The notes under the pieces were generated by a model. The model saw only the letters and a program-made list of their open reading frames with translations. It was not told the origin of the DNA and made no database searches. Shown piece after piece: positions 7,097 through 12,120 of a DNA stretch of 12,120 nucleotides (within the stretch, counting starts at the first letter, position 1; the number at the start of each line of letters is the position of its first letter). The stretch comes from Larix sibirica (taxonomy: Eukaryota > Streptophyta > Pinopsida > Pinales > Pinaceae), in assembly GCA_004151065.3 (NCBI GenBank), contig NWUY0300054388.1, positions 2,057-14,176 on the forward strand, in the 5' to 3' direction. Both the position numbers and the translations under genes were made by a program.

Positions 7097-8236
7097 ATGC
7101 ATCTCGAATTAGCTCACGAGCACGGTCGGCAGCCACAGCACCAGTGCAGAACCTCGCGCAGGGTTGCCGTTTCGGCGTGCTCGTCTCAGATGCCATCCAT
7201 TGATCACCTGGATCGAATCCCGGACTCCCTGCTGCTACTCATTTTCAACAAAGTAGCTGACATAAAGGTTTTAGGCCGATGCTGCGCCGTCTCGAAGCGC
7301 TTCAATTCCCTGGTACCGCAGGTGGAGAATGTCGTAGTAAAGGTGGACTGCGTGATTTCTGGTGAAGACGGCGGCCTTAACGCCAAAGGTAAGGGCATTT
7401 TCAGCCACCTGGTTAGGTTAATGATAGGAAGCATTGTGAAGCCCCTGCAAGCTTTACAGCATTTTATAGGCCCTAGGAAGGCTGTTTTAGCCGAAGTTTC
7501 CCATCACTCCCCCGCGGAGGTCTTGAAAAATTTCAAGGAAATTCAGCATCTCAGAATTGAGCTTCCTGGCGGTGAGCTCGGCGTCGAGGATGGAGTTCAG
7601 TTGAAATGGAAGGCGGAATTTGGGAGTACCTTGGAGAGCTGTGTGATTTTTGGGGCTGCTTCAGTCCTGAATAAGGGTTTGAAAACTGGTTCGAGAAGAA
7701 AAACACAGTTAGTTCCCGATGATGAGTCTGAAGGTCTGGAAGGATTACAGGACGATAGTGGCAACATCCCCGAGTCATTTTACATAAGCGGCTGGCTGAA
7801 ATTGAGAGTCGTTTGGACCATAAGCTCCCTGATTGCGGCTTCGGCACGTCATTACTTACTGAAAGAGATTATTCATGACCATCCCACTCTTCAGAGCTTG
7901 GTTCTGTCCGATGCAGACGGACAGGGTACTCTGTGTATGGGAAGGGAACAGCTCTGTGAGTTTCGGGATAAACCTCTGGCTGCTTCGCCATCCTCGAATA
8001 GAACACAAGTCCCGGCCCTTAATATGAAATTACGGTATGCGCCGACCCTGGAGCTTTCTGGTGGCACTGTGATGCAGGGTGCAACGCTTGTTACCATCAG
8101 ACCGAGTGATCAGACGACCGCGGCGAAGAAGGAGAGTGAGGGTTCCATTGTGGGGGCTTTTGAAGATCCATACAGGGCAGCTGCCAAAATCCTGGCGAGG
8201 AGGAGGACTTATCTTCTTGAAATGAATTCATTCTAG
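7097..8236 (+). CDS. F-box protein, AUF1 / At5g46170-like family (copy 2)
   Basis: This frame is identical to the gene at 3058-4197 except for one base, 8176 G against 4137 C, which changes codon 360 from Ser (AGC) to Arg (AGG), 20 residues from the C-terminus. F-box, central region and tail are all intact, and the alternative internal start is at 7190. Its promoter, leader and 3' flank are duplicated with it, so if it were a real second gene it would be expected to share the same expression. The single-n junction makes it more likely the same gene, or its other allele, assembled twice. The protein call itself is as strong as for copy 1. Confidence 0.88.
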   Translation: MHLELAHEHGRQPQHQCRTSRRVAVSACSSQMPSIDHLDRIPDSLLLLIFNKVADIKVLGRCCAVSKRFNSLVPQVENVVVKVDCVISGEDGGLNAKGKGIFSHLVRLMIGSIVKPLQALQHFIGPRKAVLAEVSHHSPAEVLKNFKEIQHLRIELPGGELGVEDGVQLKWKAEFGSTLESCVIFGAASVLNKGLKTGSRRKTQLVPDDESEGLEGLQDDSGNIPESFYISGWLKLRVVWTISSLIAASARHYLLKEIIHDHPTLQSLVLSDADGQGTLCMGREQLCEFRDKPLAASPSSNRTQVPALNMKLRYAPTLELSGGTVMQGATLVTIRPSDQTTAAKKESEGSIVGAFEDPYRAAAKILARRRTYLLEMNSF

Positions 8237-9302
8237 TTGGGCGAGGACTTTTGCAGGAGCTGCATTGACACCAATTGGAATCCATATCTTCCTTGGACTG
8301 CTAGCAGAACTTTCGTTTGATTGGATGGCTGAAGCAGATCAACTGTCCAGGGAAAAGTCGTCAAGATGGAACAACGGAGCATGGTTTGATGGATGGAAGA
8401 TGAGGTAGATGCCGATCTTGACTTTCTTTCTAGGGTATTTGTAAGATGCCTGCTTTTATTTCCACGAAATCGTTTCATCCAGTGTGTTCTCAAGTTGCTA
8501 ATTAGGTTTTGTAGCAAATTCTCATGGAGTCTCTGGGTATTAGTCTGAATATTGCAGTTCAGGTGTTTTCCTGGACTAAATGAAAATATGCAGTAAATGT
8601 TCAGAAATGACTAGTAATGTACAGTAGTTCCCAGGGAATCCTGAAATGTTATGTTTTTTATACTCTTCTCTTTTCTTTCCCTCGAAGGAATCTCCAATGA
8701 AGCAATGTTCCGTTGTAATCGCAGTGTGGTTTGTGTCATTGAAGCTGATTCAAGTTATAATTGTTAAGATTCCAAAAAAATCTATGGATCTCAAGCAAAT
8801 GAAATGAGGAGTTATATTCCATTGAGCCTGCTTTTGATTCCTTTTCCTTGAAATTGATTTCTTAGATCTGTTAAGTCTGTAGCATTCATAGGAATGACCT
8901 TTTTTTGTTTCAATATTTTTCTAGGTAAAAGTTGATTTCCACCTTGGATCAATTGCTGATCTGCACTCTATCGTTCCCTTATCAACTGCTTTCTTTTTCA
9001 TGTATTTGTTATTTGTATGCAGCCTTCGATTGTGGAAGTTGGGCACAGCTATTTTAAAATTACCATATTGCTATTTAATTTAGCTTTAAGCTGGGATCTG
9101 AGGACTTACATTTGGATCCTTGAAAAACTATCCTTCAAACCATTAGTCTGAATTCTCATATTTTTGAGAGCTGGTGATCCAATGAAAGATGAAAGAAAGT
9201 GCTGACAGAAAAGGGGTAAAACAAATCTTATCCGAAAAATACTCAGCTCCTATCTTTTGGAGTTTTTCCAGCACCCTCACAGCATGGAGTAGTGTAACCA
9301 GA

Positions 9303-9352
9303 CTCCTGTGTCCGAGTTGACTCTCGGTTCCCAGCCTCCTGTGTCCGACTTG
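9303..9352 (+). repeat. Short direct repeat, two 17-bp units
   Basis: ctcctgtgtccgagttg at 9303-9319 recurs at 9336-9352 with one mismatch, a period of 33 bp. The first unit begins at the very first base beyond the 4038-bp repeat, that is, exactly where copy 1 stops in favour of the n. Confidence 0.75.
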
Positions 9353-9354
9353 GC

Positions 9355-9392
9355 CACAAGTGCCTGATTTATACTTGCAAGTTTGACTTGTG
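9355..9392. repeat. Small inverted repeat around a 10-bp palindrome
   Basis: cacaagt (9355-9361) pairs with acttgtg (9386-9392), and the interval holds the perfect palindrome acttgcaagt (9373-9382). This is short enough to be chance; no function is assigned. Confidence 0.4.
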
Positions 9393-10680
9393 TGCATGAC
9401 TCTAATTTCAAAGTCAAATAGCAGTCTCTTCTTACTGTCGTGTGCCAGACTCTATTTTCTTCCTATAAAAGATACAGAAAAAGCTGCTCATTTTGCTTGT
9501 TTTACCAGCAGACCTGTTAACCATTGAGAATCCATGGTGTTTTGTAGTATGTACCATCATATATATTACTTTAAAAGGATTTATTGTTATTATTGTGAAT
9601 TTGTATTTGGACATTGCAATTTTTCATATTAATGAAAAAACTCTTGTCTGAGATTTAATGTATTTTTGTATGTTTCCCAAGCCAACTTCTGAGTTTCTCC
9701 CCGACTCCAAGTGAACTTTTACTCTTCATTATGACTGAGTTGTACTTTGAGTTTGAGTTGAATCTGGTATCTTCGGTATGGAGATCTGGCTTCTGCTTCT
9801 ACAGCTCAGGAGTTGGTCAACAAGATTTGTTATCGATATGTTGCATAAATCTTCTGATTCCAATCTGAAGTTCTTGCGAAACTGACCCTCTCCAGCAGAT
9901 TGACCTAAACTGTTTAGAAATTAGTAAATGGGCAAACTCAACCATTTTCCAGTGCATTCGTCCCCAAATTGGGTGGGAATTTTGCCGGAAGTATAGTTCC
10001 TAAGTGGTTGATGGGAACTTTGATCATGGAACTTTGCCCTTAAAGGTTTTGGTCCATTTTAAGATGACCCAGATTTTCAGAATTTTGAAAAAAATGAGTG
10101 GATCAGAGCAGAGCTTTGTATTGCTGGAAAAAAATAGACTCATCTGAAAAGTTGTTTCTGTCCCTTTTTTAACTCACTCCAAGTGTTTATGCTTGTGTGA
10201 AAACTCCTCCCTGTATGACACTTCCCACTTTGTTTATCACGGGCTACTTGGAATTCACGAGAACAGCTGTTGTGTTTTCCTGGGCCTTTTTCGGTCACTA
10301 CTATTGAGGAAATGAAAGGAAGTGGGCTCCATAACACCATGGCCTTGGGTCACATTAGGGGATCTTATTTCGTTTCCAAGAAAATCTGCATCTGATCCTT
10401 CTAAGATGATCGATAGAGAATCCTGAATCTATTTTCTGACCAGGATCATTGTTGCTGAAAATTTGTAAAGAATGTCAAAAAAATTTAAAAGTATTTGAAA
10501 CCCTAAGATGCTTGTGGAAGGTTGTTAGATTGTCTTCGATCTATTCATATTTCAATTTTAATTTTAGTTTTGTTATTGGAATTTAATAATTATTGTGATT
10601 TATGCATTTTTTTATATGACCTGGTGACCATCTTTTAGTATCTTAATGCAGATAAATCATCGAACCTCAAAATTTGTAAA

Positions 10681-10718
10681 GCTATCGAACCTGATAAGCT
10701 CTTATCAGGTTTGGTAGC
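10681..10718. repeat. Near-perfect inverted repeat with 18-bp arms
   Basis: The arms 10681-10698 and 10701-10718 are separated by two bases. The inner 11 bp (aacctgataag / cttatcaggtt) pair perfectly. The outer 7 contain two mismatches that would both be G-U pairs in RNA read on the plus strand. The 9-mer atcgaacct in the left arm also occurs at 10659-10667. It could be a cruciform, a tiny hairpin element remnant or a transcribed stem. The stem is too short and the loop too small for a typical plant miRNA precursor. Confidence 0.7.
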
Positions 10719-11633
10719 TTGGCAGGGAAAGGGCCACCACTATCAACTGTTTGTGCTAGTTAATATTTTTAGTACGGATTTTCTAACCAATTTTACCAGA
10801 TGATCCTTAATTGCTCTGCCTATGGCCAAATTGAATCACCGATCTTAATTACTTTTGCAGAAAGAAATGCTATTTTTTCTTTTTGCTATTTCACTGTGCA
10901 TTAATTCTGATTTGTATAATCCTTGCAGACTATAACTAAAAGCAGAAAATTGTGCTGAAGAAATCAATCATAAATTCACAATAATAATGCAGAGATTTGC
11001 CTTGGAAATCCTTTTGGAAAAACCATCTTGAAATGGCCTTTGTTTGGTTCTTTTTATGCTAATGAATTATTTCAAATAGAAGCTATACACTCTGAAATAG
11101 AGATTTTGTGTATTCTTACTCGTCTTTGTTTTGCATACTATTGTTGGCTCTAAGATAATCATCATTTCCTGTGGACAAGCTCATACACTCTCTTCATTCC
11201 TGGGATTTACGTTCCCAGTCTTCCTCCTATCTGTGTTTGTGCCGTTAATGTCCCAAGCTTTCAATTTTCCAACTAAAAAATTCGACCTCTGCTTGTTTTC
11301 CAATGTTTGAGCAAATCCCATTTAGGTCCTTCACTTGCTACTGATCTGCTTCTTTATTACCTCACCTAATGATTTGTTCCCCCCAAGCAGGCCAGAGTGC
11401 CCCTGAACATGTCATTTGCCTCCTTACTTGTTGTCCAAGAGATGGTTACAGTTTCCCTACTCCTTTCTAATTCGAGCTGCTTTTGCTTTTTCCAGCACTG
11501 GCATCTGGCATCTCGTGATGCGTCAGAGGCTCCACGTGTTGACCCCTTGGGTGTCCACTTACCTTCTGCCATGGAATCTTGCCTCTGTTGTTAAGCAGAG
11601 GAACTATTGTGGAGGCAGGCATGTCTAATGGTT

Positions 11634-11890
11634 CACATGCTTGACCTGCATGGATTTCCTCTACAAGCCCTTTTTCCTTGGTTATGTGTGGTGTGTCAAG
11701 CTCTTTGCAGTTTGTGCTTACCTCTGCAGTCACATGCCTTAACCTTGTGCCTCAGTCTTTTATGTGGTGTGCAGTGTTAAGGCTTCCACTCCGCCTTGCC
11801 CACACCTTCACATGCCTTGCTTCTTATGTGGCATGTGGAGCACAGAGCTTCAAGCTCTTCTCAACACAACCAAAAGCTCCACATGCACTT
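11634..11890 (+). repeat. Degenerate interleaved repeat array
   Basis: Two motifs alternate. One is cacatgc(ctt), at 11634, 11731, 11809 and 11880. The other is ttatgtgg-like followed by gtgtg or catgtg, near 11682, 11760 and 11824. A tcaagctctt segment appears at 11696 and 11850. Spacing is irregular (97, 78 and 71 bases), as in an old decayed tandem array. No protein or element family is recognised. Confidence 0.45.
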
Positions 11891-12000
11891 TTGCCTATCA
11901 TTTTTAGCATCTCCAAGGTATTGCAAAGTTTATACATTTATCATGTTGGTGAATATACTGCCAAGGGCCCATAATATAACTCATAGTGGAAAACATCACC

Positions 12001-12120
12001 GAAAAACTGCGAGTTTTTCAGCCTGCCGATTTTTTCCGCCGAAAAAATCGCAATTTTTTGCAAAAATCGGACCTCGCAATTTTTCTTAAAAAATCGCGTG
12101 AAGACCCAAAAAATCGCCAT
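12001..12120. repeat. Low-complexity aaaaaatcgc / gcgattttt repeats, cut by the window end
   Basis: The word aaaaatcg, its complement or close variants occur at least five times in 120 bases. A hairpin with 10-bp arms (12027-12036 and 12041-12050) and a cgcc loop is formed by cgattttttc and gaaaaaatcg. The pattern continues to the right edge, so its full extent is not visible. Confidence 0.6.

Larger units (their letters stand above)
5265..9302 (+). repeat. Copy 2 of the 4038-bp direct repeat
   Basis: Similarity to 1226-5263 starts at the base immediately after the n and ends at 9302, the partner of the last base before the n. Unique sequence then continues from 9303. The boundaries show no target-site duplication, terminal repeat or microhomology that would point to a transposition or recombination event. 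Everything annotated in copy 1 recurs here at +4039. The copy is probably an unmerged contig overlap rather than a second genomic locus. Confidence 0.98.
9303..12120. other. Non-coding AT-rich region without a recognisable gene
   Basis: All frames on both strands are short, and none of the peptides resembles a known family. Composition is AT-rich with T-runs, and there are acceptor-like sites such as ataatccttgcag near 10916-10928. It could be intergenic DNA or a long intron of a gene beyond the window. Local structure is limited to the small repeats listed separately. I saw no tRNA, rRNA or transposon domain. Confidence 0.5.

Noticed and set aside
1226-9302. The 4-kb repeat as long terminal repeats of a retroelement or as a composite transposon
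   Set aside because: There are no terminal TG/CA ends, primer-binding site, polyprotein or target duplication. The copies abut each other with only the n between, and each carries a host F-box gene.
10681-10718. Inverted repeat as a miRNA precursor or bacterial-type terminator
   Set aside because: The stem is too short and its loop too small for a plant miRNA precursor, and the context is eukaryotic.
11366-12089. Short frames on both strands near the right end
   Set aside because: Overlapping frames on opposite strands, no domain similarity, and a repeat-like base pattern argue against coding.
1-12120. CRISPR array, operon, or prokaryotic defence system
   Set aside because: No regularly spaced repeats with unique spacers and no clustered same-strand genes; the only gene is a plant F-box gene beside a plant LINE.

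Overview
The window looks like nuclear DNA of a seed plant. It holds a decayed plant-type L1-clade LINE, a single-exon F-box gene of the plant-specific AUF1 / At5g46170-like type, CACGTG promoter motifs, and long AT-rich non-coding flanks. A large, repeat-rich genome such as a gymnosperm would fit, but nothing here fixes the species.

Layout. Positions 1 to about 1236 (minus strand) carry a reverse-transcriptase remnant of a non-LTR retrotransposon, broken by stops and with a degraded catalytic motif. From 1226 to 5263 runs a 4038-bp block: an AT-rich edge, a CpG-rich probable promoter, a second regulatory stretch with short tandem repeats and a TATA box, a long leader with composite repeats and small upstream ORFs, an intact F-box gene (3058-4197) and its 3' flank. 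Position 5264 is a single undetermined base (n). Positions 5265-9302 repeat the whole 4038-bp block with no indels and, by eye, seven substitutions, so the F-box gene appears again at 7097-8236. From 9303 to 12120 I see no recognisable gene, only small direct and inverted repeats.

Main message. The two copies abut the single n exactly: copy 1 ends on the base before it, copy 2 starts on the base after it. This is the geometry of two contigs with an unmerged end overlap, so the apparent tandem duplication is more likely an assembly artefact, perhaps two alleles, than two real genes. If so, the true locus has one F-box gene in about 8.1 kb. A genuine, very recent tandem duplication remains possible and can be tested.

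Function. The only intact recognisable protein is the F-box protein, expected to be a substrate-binding subunit of an SCF ubiquitin ligase. I found no convincing new multi-gene system. Besides the junction, the most unusual structure is the set of nested tandem repeats in the F-box gene's promoter and leader.
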